A DNA stretch of 64,000 bases from Pempheris klunzingeri (GCF_042242105.1 NC_092031.1:4486175-4550174), one strand, 5' to 3'; positions 30,709 through 61,200 are shown, counted from the stretch's first letter. Numbers and translations: made by a program. The notes: generated from the letters alone by a model not told the origin.

Positions 30709-33399
30709 TATTCTGCTACAATATGCGCAGTATGAGAGGGAGAACTGCGCATGAGCATCACAACAGGCGCATGTCTTCACCTGCCAGGTGGAGGTCTAAC
30801 TCTCCCTGGAGGCACATGGCTGTGATGATTAGTGCCCCCACTATGCCTCCTACCACAGGGCCAAAGTTTTATTTTTAGCTCATGTCTTCATGGCAGATGG
30901 GCAAGATACTGTGATGCTGTGGATGCTCATACCCCACCACTTCTCAGCCGTTAATCCACGTTGCCCAAATCAGAGGCGCAGGACTACAGAGACAGCCTGG
31001 CTCCATGCAGCAAGAGTAGATCCTTGGATGGTGGAGATTGGTGCTCATATTAGTGCATCTTGCAGTTCTTATGTCACAATATGGGCTCCTACAGTGGGGC
31101 CAGTGCAGATTTGAGCATGAATGGGGAATCATCAGGTGTTTTTAAATTCTGAGTGTGAGTTTTGTTCGCTTTGCATCATTTGTCTTAAATATTTTAAATC
31201 TGAAATCTCCACTGACGATCGTTACATCTCGGATGTGGCGGAAGGCATAAAATGCATATTTTTGTAGCTTTCCGCATGCATAACGTGTAAAGTCGTATCT
31301 CTGTGATCTTCCTCCGCCTGAGTGTGTTTGTGTGTCTCGCATCACATGTTCTTGGACGCAGAAGGTGTTGGTTTTGAGTTTCTTTCACCAAGTGAGCCCA
31401 TGTGACTGCTTGGCTAGGCCCCTGTATTTTCCAGAGTATTCAAAAGGTGAAATGAGGTTAAAGATAAGTACGACATTTTCTCTCAAAATGTATCATACCA
31501 TTTGTCCTGTTGCCCAATTGAGTACAAGAGTGTTCGACATACAGTTTTGTCGCTTTCCTCATCAAAATATAATGTGAAATATAATTTTTTTTTGTGGTAT
31601 GGCTTTGTTTTAATGAGACGGTTCAAACATGAGCAGCTCCTTCACAGACATCTGTGCTTTTTTTAAGGACTTCATTGGTGTTATGAATATGATAATTGGT
31701 CCCTCTGGTCCGTCACAAGCTGGATGGAATATCCCTTCCACATGTAATCTACTCAGATTTCTGTGCAGCCAGTCCAAAGGCCAAATGGGTCAATTTGAGA
31801 CTGCAGAAATCTATTTAGAAAGCAGTATTAGACTATATCAGAGGACGACATTATTCCATATAAGTTTTTCTTTATGATTAATTCCAAAACGGCTTAATTT
31901 ATATTTTTAGTCACCTACTAGTTTAGAGCCAAGACTATCCAACTGTTTATTAGTTCTCTAAAGGCTTTTACTCTGTTAATAACGCCACCATATTATTATG
32001 ATGTCATTATCCAGGAGGCTAAGATGGTTAGGGTGAGACATTTACTTGGCCAGGGTCAGCCATAGACATGTTGTTTGGCTGCGTCCTCCAATACAAGCCT
32101 GGATTTATAAATCAGTAGGCCTAATATGTCTCTGCTTGGGGAGATTATGCGAGGTCTTCACAGCTCCTCGGCATGCGGCGACAGAAGCATACTGTGAATG
32201 ACAGCAGCTGTCCCCTTAGCAGCAACATAATGCATGTAGGGATGTTTTGCAGCTGAGTCTGCTGTGCACACATCTGATAAAGACATCAAAATAACAGCGA
32301 AAGACTCCAAGGGCTTGACCCTGAGTTGTTACTGAGGCCATGAACATGCTGATCGTGTTTAGCCCTGTTTGACTGAGCGTGCAGATATGATCAACATACA
32401 ATGACGCGGTAGGAAGCAGCAACAGGTGGAGAGGTCTGTTTTAATGTGGCTCCCTATAGGGTTTGAAATACAAGGTTAACTGGTGGGTGACAGGGTGTTG
32501 AAGCAAGCTGGGAGAGAGCAAAGTACAGTGCTGCGATTTGACCCCGTGAGAAAACGAGGGCAAATGTCAAAGGACGTGTGGATAAAAGCCCTTGTTTGCT
32601 CTGTAGATCTGTTGTTTACAACTTAAGCACATTCCAGGAGTGGTAAGTGCCGTGTAATGAGGGGAATGGGATGTTTGAACTCCTGGCACCTTCAGGGCAC
32701 CAGACTTAAGCCAAAAAGTCATTAAAATATTGAAATATTAGGTCCTTAAACCACTTCAAGTATGACTTCACTTTAATGTTCTCTGTTAATATCACAGCTT
32801 TAACTTTCCTACAGAGGAATATTTATGCTCATCTCAAAGTGTAACAGGGAGCAGTCTCAATATTTTTAATACTGCTATGCTTGAATTTACTCAGGAAGCA
32901 CAGAGATCTACTTGCAATTAATACGTTTCTCTGATCACATTAGGAAATTTGAATGCTTAAGACTCTAAACGTCTTCGCTGTTAATGAGGAGACAGAACAA
33001 CCTCTCTTGCTGCATGAACTCATGCTGCCCTCGTGACGAAAGCCAAAAGCTAGTTCGGTTAGTTTCCGGAGGTGAATATTGGCATTCGCATTCCACAGCC
33101 GGCTAGTGTAACGAAGAGGTGTCTACATTACCCCGTCTATATCCTCAACGGGAATGTCACAGGTCACATGGCCTTCACTGACATGCAAGGTGATATATAT
33201 ATTACTGTCGGGGAAGGCTTCTGAAATCTAACATTCCCCCCCTCTTCCTCGGTTTGCCACCTGTCCACAGTGTTACCGAACAAACACGGTCGGCCATGTT
33301 ATAAGTCGATTGTCTTCAGCTTCAGACTCTTCAAATGAAAGCAGTGTTGGAAAGTAACTAAATACTCTGCTTGGGAATGTCTGTTAATTGTCTATCTAT

Positions 33400-33690
33400 C
33401 GCTGCAGTAATATCCATCCATCCATTGTCTGTACCGCTTATCCTTAAGGGTCGCTGGGGGGCGAGAGCCAATCCCAGCCATTGCGTGAGAGGTGGGATAC
33501 ACCCTGGACTCGTCACCAGTCAATCACAGGGCCAACACATGGAGACCGACAACCATTTACACTCATATTCAAACCTACGTAGGGTCACCAGTTAACCTGC
33601 ATGTCTTTGGACTGTGGGAGGAATCCAGAGAGAACCCCAGCAAACACGGGGAGAACATGCAAACTCCACACAGAAACACCCCAGGTTCAA
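33400..33690 (+). repeat. Common teleost interspersed repeat (CCATCCATCCATT... type)
   Basis: It starts with CCATCCATCCATTGTCTGTA and includes GGGTCGCTGGGGGGC, GGGATACACCCTGGACTCGT and GCATGTCTTTGGACTGTGGG. It ends with GGGAGAACATGCAAACTCCA. This phrase order is a well-known, very abundant fish repeat; I recall the consensus but not a certain family name. Confidence 0.7.
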
Positions 33691-36559
33691 AATGCAAACC
33701 AACCAGCCGCTGTTTCGATTCGATCCTGGAACTTTTTTGCTGCGAGGCACAGATCACAAATCGGTGCACAGTTAGTGATGCATTTTCTATTGCTGAACGT
33801 GATTTGCCCGTTAATGAAGCTTGAAAAACAAGTGCAGATCCAAAAACAAAGGAACAAATTCAACGTTCAGGTGAAGACAAAGCGACCACCAGCGAGGAAA
33901 AACCAGAGTTAGCATCAGCGTTGCCTGAAAGAAGAAAAGGGACTGAGGGGAGATACATATGTGACTCTCTTTCTTTAGTTAGTGACTGATAACGTTAACA
34001 AATATAAAATCTGCTCTACCTAATTTGTGGGAAGCTGCTTTGGGGTACTTTCCAGGTGGAGTTCATCCCGCAAAGATCCTGGTGTCTGATTAGTTAGGTT
34101 TAGACATGACCCGCCCCTGATTGGTTAATCATAAGATAGTCCCGCCCTAAAGCATACCCTGCTTTACCATCCATTTTCCTCTAAATGGGACCATAATTTA
34201 CTAAATGGACATCATGCTGTGTTTAAGGAGACATGAAACCAGCAACTGAGACCATAAACTCATTAGTAAACTCAAGCAGTAAAGTGTACTACCAAAGAGA
34301 CACCTCCCTTCTCAGATGATCTCATTTAAATAACTGAGTCAGAAAAAGGTAAAAACAATACAATTTTGTGTAGCTGAAGGTTTCGTTCTTTTCTCCACTC
34401 ACATTCACATGGTGATGCTCAGGAGGGGCTTTGACCCCTTGGCTGGAAACCACTGGACAAACGAACTGGTTTGTTTCTTCAGTCCAGACAGGACTTTATT
34501 TTCTGCTACTTGTTTTATGATGAGTTTACTTGGATATGCAGAATCTATTTTGACTGATACTGAATATCACACTCTTCCCTGTAGGCTTGGCTCTTTCCTG
34601 TGGAGAAACACACGCTGATAAATGCAGCTACAAAACTTAGCATGGCACCCAAATGGATTATTTACCTAACTGACGCAGGAGACAAGGCAACAACCTCTTT
34701 GAGAGGACTGTTTTGAGATTGGCAGGCTTTCAACTCAGGGACCTGGCTTTTTTTTAAAAAGGACATTTGATGGCTTCAGCAGTTACGGTGTGATGTAATG
34801 CAATCAGGAAATGTTCCCCATAAGCCACGGAGAAACACATCCATTCTCAGGATGTGTATTTTAAGGTTGGCTCACGGTCGAGGGCAGCGGGGCCCACGAC
34901 TCCCAGAATGGGGGTTTGGAAATGGGATAAACAGGGGGGAAAGATGGTGTGAAGGCAACGTTTGGTAGGTGTAGGACTACCCAGGCTGAATAAAACCAAG
35001 TGGCACTGACAGCCTTTTGTATCGGTAATAAATCTAAAAGTTTTTTTTTTCATATTTATGGTTGAATAAAAGAAATACTGACCCCCAGTAATGTCGTGTG
35101 ATTGTGTAAGGAGAAAAGAGACCCCATCAGTTGCGTGTGACTGATCGGGGATGGTTGCTTTGATGAGTGATAAGGTTAAGATGGAATGATTGAAGCCTGC
35201 GTTGTATGGAAGAGGGATTTAGAGCCTCAAGTGTCATGTAGCTGGATGGTGGGGGGTTGTAAAGTGCAGATAGTGGTGCGGAGGCGGAAGCTTAGTGTGT
35301 TTGGGGCCCCATGTAAAATAGAAGGTAGTAGAGAGAGGAGTCAGCTTGGTAAGATAAGTAGGCATGCTGTCCTGTTTATCGGAGGGATGTGAGGCGCAGA
35401 GCGAAGGCTCAGCCAGGAAGGAATGAGCAGAGTCATCGGGCCTCTGTAACACGACGCTCCGTCTTGATTGCCTGTAGCAGCTGGGCAGCCACCGTATCTG
35501 TGTGAGCGTGTGCGTCTGCTCACATGCGTGTGGATGCATAATTTTCTGTTGAAGTGTGGTGGTTTGAGAGGGCATTGGCCTACATTGATGTGTGTGATCA
35601 GTGTGTGTTTCTCACACACTGATATCTCAGTCTCATGCCTTTGTCTTCATGTGTGAGAACTCCTTTTATGGTCTGTCATCCGTGCTGGTTATGATTTACA
35701 TGATTACTGACCTGTTCTTTGTGTAGTCTCTGCGTCTGAGGGTCAGAAAATATATGCATTCAAACGTGTTTGATAGACTTTGTTTCAATGGCTCAATGCT
35801 TGGGGATGCTTTGAGGAATTGCATTACTTATGACTGATGTGTGTTTCTGAGCGGTTTTGCTGTACAACTGTGTATTTCCCTAAATCCATTTCTTGTTAGG
35901 TTAGTACGTTAAAACAAATACAACCTCCGCACACCCCCTAAAAATTACATGATTGTTATCAATACTTATGGGGAAGCAGTTTATATTTTGTTTTATACTG
36001 AGTGGTTTTCTTTTTTTTTTTCATTTTGTTTTAATTGTATTTTTTGGTTTTGTTCATAATTTTATTGTTATTTTTATTTTGTTTTATACTGAAGGGTTCA
36101 TCCAGTGATTCTACACAAAGGCTAGAAAATGCACCACTTTATCATGTCCATGATGGCAGCAGCCTAACCTTAGCTGCTCCAGACGAAACCAGACTGCTTG
36201 CTAAACACATCAAAGGATGTAAGCAAATGCCACTTGGACCCGATATGGAGCGTCTGCTAAACTAATAAGTAATGTGATGTACAGAAATAATGTCACGGTC
36301 TCTTTAGAACGGTGGGAAAGTCCAAGCTCTGGACCCGAGTGCGTCCTGTCATTTTGTTACCATCTTGGTGCTCGTGGTGTCGCGAGGGGTGCAGGGTCAG
36401 AGATGTAGGGCACAGGGTGGAGGGCAGGAACGAGGGAGGGTGACAGGTTTGAACGCAGATCAAAGCAACTTTGACTCATGACCATTATCAACACTCAGGA
36501 TACGTATGGAGACGTAAACATTTGGCACAGTGGTTCCCACCCTTATTGGCTTGTGACCA

Positions 36560-36730
36560 CTTTAAAGCCGGGGTAGGCAGTTTATTTCTGCTCATTCGGC
36601 AAAAATTCCACAATAAGCTTTCAGCATATTGTAGTCTGAGAGAAAACTAGACTTCTGCACCACCTCTTGCCTCTGTTCTCGGGCTCTAGGAAGTGTGGCT
36701 GCTCTACAGACAGATTAATCTGTCTCAGTA
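36560..36730 (+). repeat. Dispersed repeat upstream of scn4a
   Basis: Phrases such as GCCGGGGTAGGCAGTTT, GCACCACCTCTTGCC and CGGGCTCTAGGAAGTG are familiar from a widespread fish repeat. Boundaries are approximate. Confidence 0.45.
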
Positions 36731-36945
36731 AAGATATATAATGTCCAACAAAGCCAACATTTCTCTTTTTATATCACTGTAAATTAAACTAAATAAGCAC
36801 AATAAGTCAAATGGTTAAGGTTACGTTAAGGTTGCGGTGTAGATAAATGGATGTTCATAGTCTAGTCTGTCTTGTCTCATTCTTCGGCCGAACTCATCTC
36901 AAATTGTACTTCATTCCCAGTATTCATTCACTGTTCTGCCCGCAG

Positions 36946-36994
36946 CTTCTTCTAGGGAAACCCCGGTGTGGTGGTATCCCTTCGCAATGCGAAG
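36946..36994 (+). other. scn4a: scn4a 5' UTR segment with upstream acceptor
   Basis: A CTGTTCTGCCCGCAG acceptor-like signal ends at 36945, just before the start-codon exon. This suggests the first coding exon is preceded by a spliced non-coding exon. Confidence 0.5.
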
Positions 36995-53742
<16,748 letters not shown>

Positions 53743-54060
53743 CAAAAGGCAGAGGACAGTTAATCATGTCTTCCTGTTGTCATTTTTCACCAGTCAAGGA
53801 AGTAGTGTTTGCAGTTGATGTAAAGTCTCACAAATGAAGCTGAATTTTCCACATTAGTTGAAGAGGTTAAACTACATTTATGATAATTAAACTGCAATTC
53901 CTGTTTTTTCATGCAATATTCAAGTATCTCTTTGGGTTGAAGGTGGAAACGGTTTTCTCTGATAATAACCATATAGACATCAGCAGACACAACCACCATT
54001 AATGCTGAATAGGAAGGACAATAACTTCAAATAAACAAATCAGCATTGGGGGGTACTTAA

Positions 54061-54342
54061 AGGATAACTGTGGTATTTTTTTAGACCTGGGCTCTAGTTT
54101 TACATATTTTGGGTTCAAAAACGTTTAGAATTGGTCCAGTCGTCTTAAACAGCAGCCAAACAGGCTCAGACTGTTATTCCAAGGGTCTGACAGCACAATG
54201 GAAAGAATCCCTACAAGCCTACAGCCATCAGTGTGTTGCTGCTCTCAGCGGAGGTGGAAGTGATGTACTGGACCAATGTGAAAACTTTCAGTACCTATCA
54301 GTGAAAATAGGACCCAGGTTTAAAAAGCACTGACGTTATCCT
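54061..54342. mobile_element. TTAA-flanked inverted-repeat element (piggyBac-type MITE), short copy
   Basis: TTAA at 54057-54060 and at 54343-54346 flank a 282-bp unit. The unit starts AGGATAACTGTGG and ends CTGACGTTATCCT. Inside, TTTTTTTAGACCTGGGCTC and GACCCAGGTTTAAAAA extend the inverted repeat to about 40 bases. It matches the ends of 8281-8838. It has no coding capacity. Confidence 0.7.
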
Positions 54343-54967
54343 TTAAATTAGAAATGATTTGCCAGCATTTAAATGTACACTGGCTTTCAGAAAACTGCAA
54401 CGCTCGGACCAGAATCTGTGCCATGATAGCTTCCTAGTGAACAATCACTGAGGTTGCAAGACAGAGCAAGGTTTCGCTCACAGTCTATTTCTGGAAAATG
54501 GAAATAACAATTTTTCTATGAATAGTCATAGCCTGAATAACAGAGGTGTTAACATGGCATTTTCTGGTGGATTTTAATGGTTGAAGCCTTTATTTTGGTG
54601 ATAACAGTAGCTTTGTGTTTGATGTGGTTATTACCAGTTATGTTCCCCAGTTTCAAACCAAAGAGTAACACACACGGCAAAACCTGAATGATCCTTTGTA
54701 GGATTTAGTCATACACTGTTTGTGCACGCTAGCAGAGCAGATTATCACTCGACAAAAACAAGACGGCATCCAGTCACTTTTGCTTCCCCTGGTATGACAC
54801 GAATGCAGCACTATTATTCCACTCGACAAAATCAAATCAGTATGCACACAACACTGTATCAACACGCTGAATTGTACCGTTTCATGGCTAAAATGGTACA
54901 ACTGGGAGTCACTTGAAAAAATAAACAGGGCAAAATCATATTCCAGTCACATTTATCTGTGTATCTC

Positions 54968-54988
54968 ATCTCTCTCTCTCTCTCTCTC
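54968..54988. repeat. (TC)n microsatellite
   Basis: CT dinucleotide run in the probable scn4a 3' UTR. Confidence 0.9.
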
Positions 54989-56250
54989 ATGTGAGGTCTC
55001 TGCATGCTAATTCTTTCAAAACGACACTGAACGATCATATAAATAAGCCTCTGATCTCTGTTAGTTAACAGTAACATGCTCCAGCCAGCTAATGCGGTTA
55101 ACATCTGTCCCTGAGTGGTTCGTCCGGAGAGGCCCAGTTTATATTGCACTATTTATATCCCTTCCAGGTCAAGTTAGAGCAGTTGACTGTGTAAGACTGA
55201 GAGACCTTCCTGTTTTCTAAGATGACTTCATCACCGATAAATGCATGTCTTATAAGTGTTTTGTCTATTTTCTTTTCATTTTATTTTTTTTTGTCCCATC
55301 AGACACTGAGATCTGAAAACTCAAAGCGAGCAGTCACCTTTTTTTTCCATCTCTGCATTTAGGTTTAAACTCTATGACTGTAAACTTAAGATGTGATGTT
55401 TACATTGACAAGGTTAGCTCACAGAACCTCTCCCTGTTCATTTCAACTGTTTTCTATATTTCTCTACTAAATAACAATACTTCTAGCAATGATACGAATA
55501 CTTTGGTACTTCCTGTACATTTTAAATGAAGCTCTGCCTCAGGTTAGCTCAAATGCAGGGTTTTTCTTTTGACTTGATCACACAGCCGAGTCTTGGATTA
55601 GTTAAATGTACATACATACACTCTGAAGTTAAAGGAATACCCCACTTCTCTAATCACACCTATTTAGATATTTTATCTTAAAGCACAGTGGATCTAGTCA
55701 TCTCAAGTCTGTCCTCATGCAGAAACGTTGCTTCACTTGCTGTTGTGTAAGTCTTAACTCATTTTAAAATGTCTTACTCGGAATATATAAATATATATAC
55801 ATGACCGACAGAAGCACTTTTACAGTTTTCTAGTTTGTTTTTTTTCTACAATAGACTTTAGAAGCTTGTCTCTTCTCTTGTGTTCAGCCCTGTTTTAACA
55901 TCAACCCTGGCGGATAAAGAAAACCATGAATGTTTCCTCTGCAAGAGGTCTCTTTGTCTTATCCTGACAGTTATTCCTGTCAGAAGTCTGTAATGTGACC
56001 TGCAGCAATCCACACTGTTGCATCACTTAGCTCTAGTCTCCTCTGGTGGTACAGTCAAAGTCAGAAGACGGTGTCCTCCTTTTGTTTACATTTCTAATGG
56101 AGGGAGAGCTTTACTGGTACACCCACAGTCAGTGTTGCCTGTATATACATTTTTTCTCTCTTTTTTTCTTTCTGTATTGTATATTTATATCATTTTGTTA
56201 TTGTAAAAAAATGTAACTACATTGTGAAAATAAAATACTTCTTGTAGGGA

Positions 56251-58299
56251 AAACTAGGCTGTGAGTTTATGCTGTCACCAGCTGGAGTGAGATTACACTG
56301 AGGCCCTCTGGTGGTTTTATACTGAACATCTCACAGATACACTCCCACCTCCGTCACAGGATTTATTAGACTGATAGATTTGAGTTTGATTTAGTTACAG
56401 CAGGTTCTCTGCTTAAAATGTTTTTTAGTCCTCTCTTCCATTTGCCATCTTTGTTCATCTCCAGTACAGAAATTGTTCACTTGACTTCGTACTGTATCGT
56501 ACAGCACACAGCTTACTTGCACGAGTGTCAAGACAAAAATTAGGTTCTATTATTTGCATATTTTTGACATTGCACGCCGGTGTGACTCACCCAGTGTGGA
56601 CTGATGTCACTTAATAAGGAGAGTTGCTCTGCAAGTGTGTGTGTGTGTGTGGTCATTTTTGGCTGCCTGGTGGATCAATGCCGCTTTAGTCCCTGTAGCC
56701 ATTTTCAGCAGGAGACCCTGAAGTCCAGTAAGCACAAATAATTAGGGCAACTAAGGATTATTTTAATGATCAATTAATCTGTTGATTTTCAGAAAATGTA
56801 CCTAAATAGTTAGTCAGTTATCAAAATACTTGTTGATTCACTAATCAATCAGTTTATCATTGCAGCTCGACATGTAATAATTCCCACCTCTGACTGCTGT
56901 GTTCATTCCACCATTTGCAGGGACAATAAACGTAGAAAAGGGCTCCTGCAGGCACCACAGGTACAGTAACTATCACCATCATAATGTGGTAGTAAAAAAC
57001 TGGCTGCTCATTCAGAAACACAGTGATGCTCTCGCCCACCGCCTGACCATTGGGAGCAGTTTGGGGTTCAGTGACAGTTAAACATGTCAACAACATGAGG
57101 TGGAGATCGAACCACCAACCCTGTGATCAGTAGCTCTTCCTCCTGAACCACAGCCACTCCTCTGCAAAACCTCTGACTCACCCTTTGTTCTAAAGATGTA
57201 TTTCATCACTGAAAAGATGGTCTTTTCATAAAACTGGGATATCAATGCAGTAGAAAGGCACTTTTGTTGTTTTAAATGGTGCTACATGACCAGAAAAAAT
57301 GGCTGTGGCATTCCCTTTAGCTCAAAAGGCTGAAAACCTACAACAACCATACTGCACTGTCCTCACTGGCTGGCAGAGCCTGACTGTGGCTCCTCACCTT
57401 CTCTATAAGCAGTAATTCCTCTGCACTGCACACCTGACCACCTCTCTGAACTAGGAAAGCAAATTAGTTGTAATTTCCAGGAGACTCATAAGGCCTCATC
57501 TTTTTTGTGAGCATTTGACAAAATGGTAACTTAAGTTTGAGACTGATTTTCTGAGTCACCTCTCATTCAAATTAATTTTTTAGGGTGGTACAGTACTTCC
57601 TGTCAGGGTTGCACGTTTCTTGGCAGAGATGTATATCCGCTCAACTGCAAAACTCGGGAAATGTGATCAGCTTGGCTGATCTGAAACCTTCACTCTTGAC
57701 TGCATGTGGATGTTGTATAACAAGACTAGTGCCACCCTCTGTAGGGCAAATAATATCGATGTTAAAAGAATCAGAATCAGAAAGAAAGCCTTATTGTCAG
57801 TGTATAGAAATACTACTGAAGTGCTGGTGATGCTCAGGTGATGTGTTTCCAACATAAAAACATAACACAAGACAAAAAAACAACAATTTTTCACTTTTCC
57901 AGACGTCAGTGGAAAAACTTTGGCCTAAAAAGATGAACGTAGGTGCCACAAACCAAAATGACAACATGATTATTGGCCTTTTGCACGAGGATCTGAAGAT
58001 GCAGTATCCCATAAATGTTTGTTGTTATCCTGCATATTGTCTTTAAAACCTGCAAGTGCTCATTCATCCCTGAAAAAGGAGAGCATGTACAAACAGATTC
58101 CGGACAGGCTGTCAGTGTTAAATGTGTGGGCTGTGCAGACTTATTTTGGCTCAGCGTTACACTTCTCTTCCCCTCATTTGCCTGACATTATAGCATGTGT
58201 AGTGACAGACTGCACACCCTCTGGTGCAGACTTCTCCTTGTTCACAACATTTTCATGACTGCAGAGAGACTTAGACGTGTGGACATCAGTGTTTGAATC
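56251..58299. other. Intergenic region between scn4a and cd79b
   Basis: No convincing exon. About 57095-57165 resembles the end of a fish repeat (GAGATCGAACCACCAACCC). About 57760-57820 has AGAATCAGAATCAGAAAGAAAG, a repeat start. An octamer ATTTGCAT is at 56552-56559. The cd79b promoter should lie in the last few hundred bases. Confidence 0.45.
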
Positions 58300-61200
58300 A
58301 TGCATTGGTGGTTGGCTGGATGCTGTGGGCTCGCGTTGATCCATATCTCAGGTAAATGTAAACTCTTGCAATATGATCGATCGATTTAATTTGTGACATA
58401 AAAATGAAAATGATCCAAGCAACAATTCTACTCTTGGTGCTGAATATTACATTACAAAAAGCTAAATGTTAATACGATAATATAATTAGCTAAATCATCT
58501 CATATTGCTTAATGCTGTCATTTAATTGTAATTGTAATGTGTGTTTAACCACAGTTAGACTTCATACTGCAGTGTTTTGCATATTATTTTTGACTCCACA
58601 GTACCATAACTTCCTGGCCATCTGGGGGGGAAAGAGGAAGTTGTCTTCTGAGACAAAGACTGATGTTGGCTTTGTTATTTTAATATACTATATATATATA
58701 CCATATATGTAAATATATATATATAGTGTGTCTATAGTATGTCTAGATCAAGTTATCCCATTTTATCAACTGATGATCAGGCTACTGTATTTCAGTCTTT
58801 TAATCTGTTTTCAGACAAAAGTAAGAAAAATGGAAAAGAAATTTAGAAATGTAGAAATAACTTAAGTTAGAAATTAAGTTATAGTTAAGGTATGTATAGC
58901 AAACTAAGAACTTACCCATCCCCACTATAGATAAATAGACCTGAAATACACAAAATCATCCCAACTTTGAAGCAGACCATAATGCAGCCTACTTCTACTC
59001 ACATTTATACAAAATATCCCTTTTTATTGTCTGACATGATGCTGAAATGTCTCTTTTTATTACGACTAATTTTAAATTGAGGTTTTTGTTTTTTGGTTAT
59101 TCAATTATATACAAAGTAGACAAAGCAGCAAAAGTTTACATTTTAGAAGCCGATTTACTTTTGCTTGATAAATGTCCTCTATTGTAAATTACTCGGCACT
59201 GTAATCAACTGTAAGTCTACGGGCATAAAGTAACACAATCCTTTGAGCACACGTGCCTTTTGGATTCAAGTGTGTAAACCTGAGAACATCATTTACAACG
59301 GTGTCTATATTCTGTGTAACTATCATCCATTACACCATCTGTAAAATTATGAGCCTGATGTTTGACCTCACTAATTACCTTAAGAGCATCTCTGCTTGAG
59401 AACTCTTCAAACTCATTTTCTGTCAGCTCCACATCTGCTAAATACATTAAATGTTCTGTCAAAACCTGCATCACATTGAGGAGATTCTTAACAACTGCTT
59501 GAGATCAGCAACTTTAACATCGTACGTGTGATTCATGGCACTTTTTAAAAGGGATTAAGTCTCTCACCGTTAACTACTGTACATATTTTTCTGGAATAAG
59601 GTCCCATGGTGGTCCAGTGGAAGGGGGCAGGACTTCATCTCTCTATAGTCAGTGTCCAAGTGCCACAACAGAAACACAAAACACCACGTCAGAAACAAAA
59701 GAGCAAAAGAACACAGACAAGTCAAGTGTCGCAAATTAGATGAGACATGAATATCATTCAGAGATGGGCCACTTTTTAGGACATCCCAGTGTTCAAGAGT
59801 AATGTTTCTTGCCCCTTCCTGCCTGAAGAGTGCACTCAGTAGAGAAAGTGAGGAAGTAGAGGTAGCTCTAGTTTTCTAAACGAACAGGAGCAGAGCCTGT
59901 AGACATGCATACCTCGTGAAATAGGTCTTGATGCTCTCACCTGTCACCTTAACAAACATCCAGATGGGATTTTGCCTCCTAATGAGATCCTACTTACTCA
60001 CTGTCAGAAATTATTCTCACCACAAACTTCTATAGTTTTGGATTCCGTTTACAGCTGTGAGCAGTGCTTTTGCCCCACTGGGGAGAGAAATTGATTTATA
60101 CCCACCCCCCAAAACATATTGTTGTCCAAGATAGCTTTGCAGAAAAGAGACACTGGTGATATTTAGGTGATAAATCTTATCCATTCTCTAGACCGAACAC
60201 TTTACAGGGGAAACAGCAGTAGGTCCACTACTGAGGCTAAATCCTCCTCTTCTAAAAGATGAAATCAACCATTTGCAGCTTTCCTATCGGTCAGTCTGGT
60301 GCTGGTACAGATTTCCAGTCTAAGGCCGCGTTCACATGGATTCAGGCAGACGGTAGATGGATGTTTCCTTCTGGACATGATGGCATGTAGATATGGTGAT
60401 GGCGAATAGTTTCCCAAAAGAATTAGTGAAATATATTGAATAAAATTATTGTATGCACTGCATTATTATAATATGAGCATTATGCAGTATGTTATTCATT
60501 ATTGCATGCTTTTCTCGCTGTGTGAGACATCCGGTTGTAATTTCCGTCATGGAGGACTACAAAAATGTAAAATACTTTGGATACTTGGATGGCAGTGTCA
60601 TCTACCGTTACTGTTGCCACTATTCTCTTCAGGCCTCGCCTAATTTTACCGTCCACTAAAATGATTTGCCGTCTGCTGTCTGCCTGAATCCATGTGAACA
60701 CAGCATGAAGCTGTTAAAATCAAATGGTTTCCAGGTTGCACCACATCATATGTCTCTGTGGTCTGCCAGAGGGCCCCGCATTGAAAGTACTTTACACATC
60801 CAAGTACTGGTAAAAAAAAAGTACTCCATAACATCCTTCATCAACTGCAGCGGCACACGTGTTGTCTTCATGTCGGACAAAGTAGCAGATTTGCATATCT
60901 GAAGATAAGACTCTGAATGTGGACTATGCTACTGTATTATTTGTACTTGTACTTTCTGTACGGTTACTTAGCTCTTTTGTGTCTGACATGGTGTCGGAGG
61001 TGCACTTGGACACTGAATATGGCAGCTCTCAAGCCTGGGATTCATTATGCAATAGTTTTGAAACACTGTTCAACTAATTATCTAATGACAGTTGAACACC
61101 TGATCTAGAGTGACCATGCATGTTGTGTGGCTCATGTCACGGTGGTGTTGAACCTTTAAAGGCCGTGCTCAAGTCTCTTTTGTTATGTGCATACACGTTC

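Larger units (their letters stand above)
27960..36945. other. Intergenic region between dydc and scn4a coding start
   Basis: About 9 kb without a convincing coding exon. The left end holds the dydc promoter. A GC-richer stretch at 29730-30071 ends in a donor-like CAAG/GTAACC and may be a distal scn4a 5' UTR exon. A (ATT)n tract lies at 30675-30705, a dispersed repeat at 33400-33690 and another at 36560-36730. The rest shows nothing I recognise. Confidence 0.5.
53743..56250 (+). other. scn4a: scn4a 3' UTR and poly(A) region
   Basis: No exon of another gene is visible. AATAAA motifs occur at about 54032 and at 56229 (GTGAAAATAAAATAC followed by a GT-rich stretch). The 56.2-kb site is the better candidate, giving a 3' UTR of about 2.5 kb that contains the 54061-54342 transposon. 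A (TC)n tract lies at 54968-54988. Confidence 0.5.

Noticed and set aside
36968-36994. Possible longer scn4a N-terminus starting upstream in frame
   Set aside because: The in-frame extension before the ATG at 36995 begins with GTG, not ATG, and does not resemble sodium channel N-termini. MATLLPPPG does.
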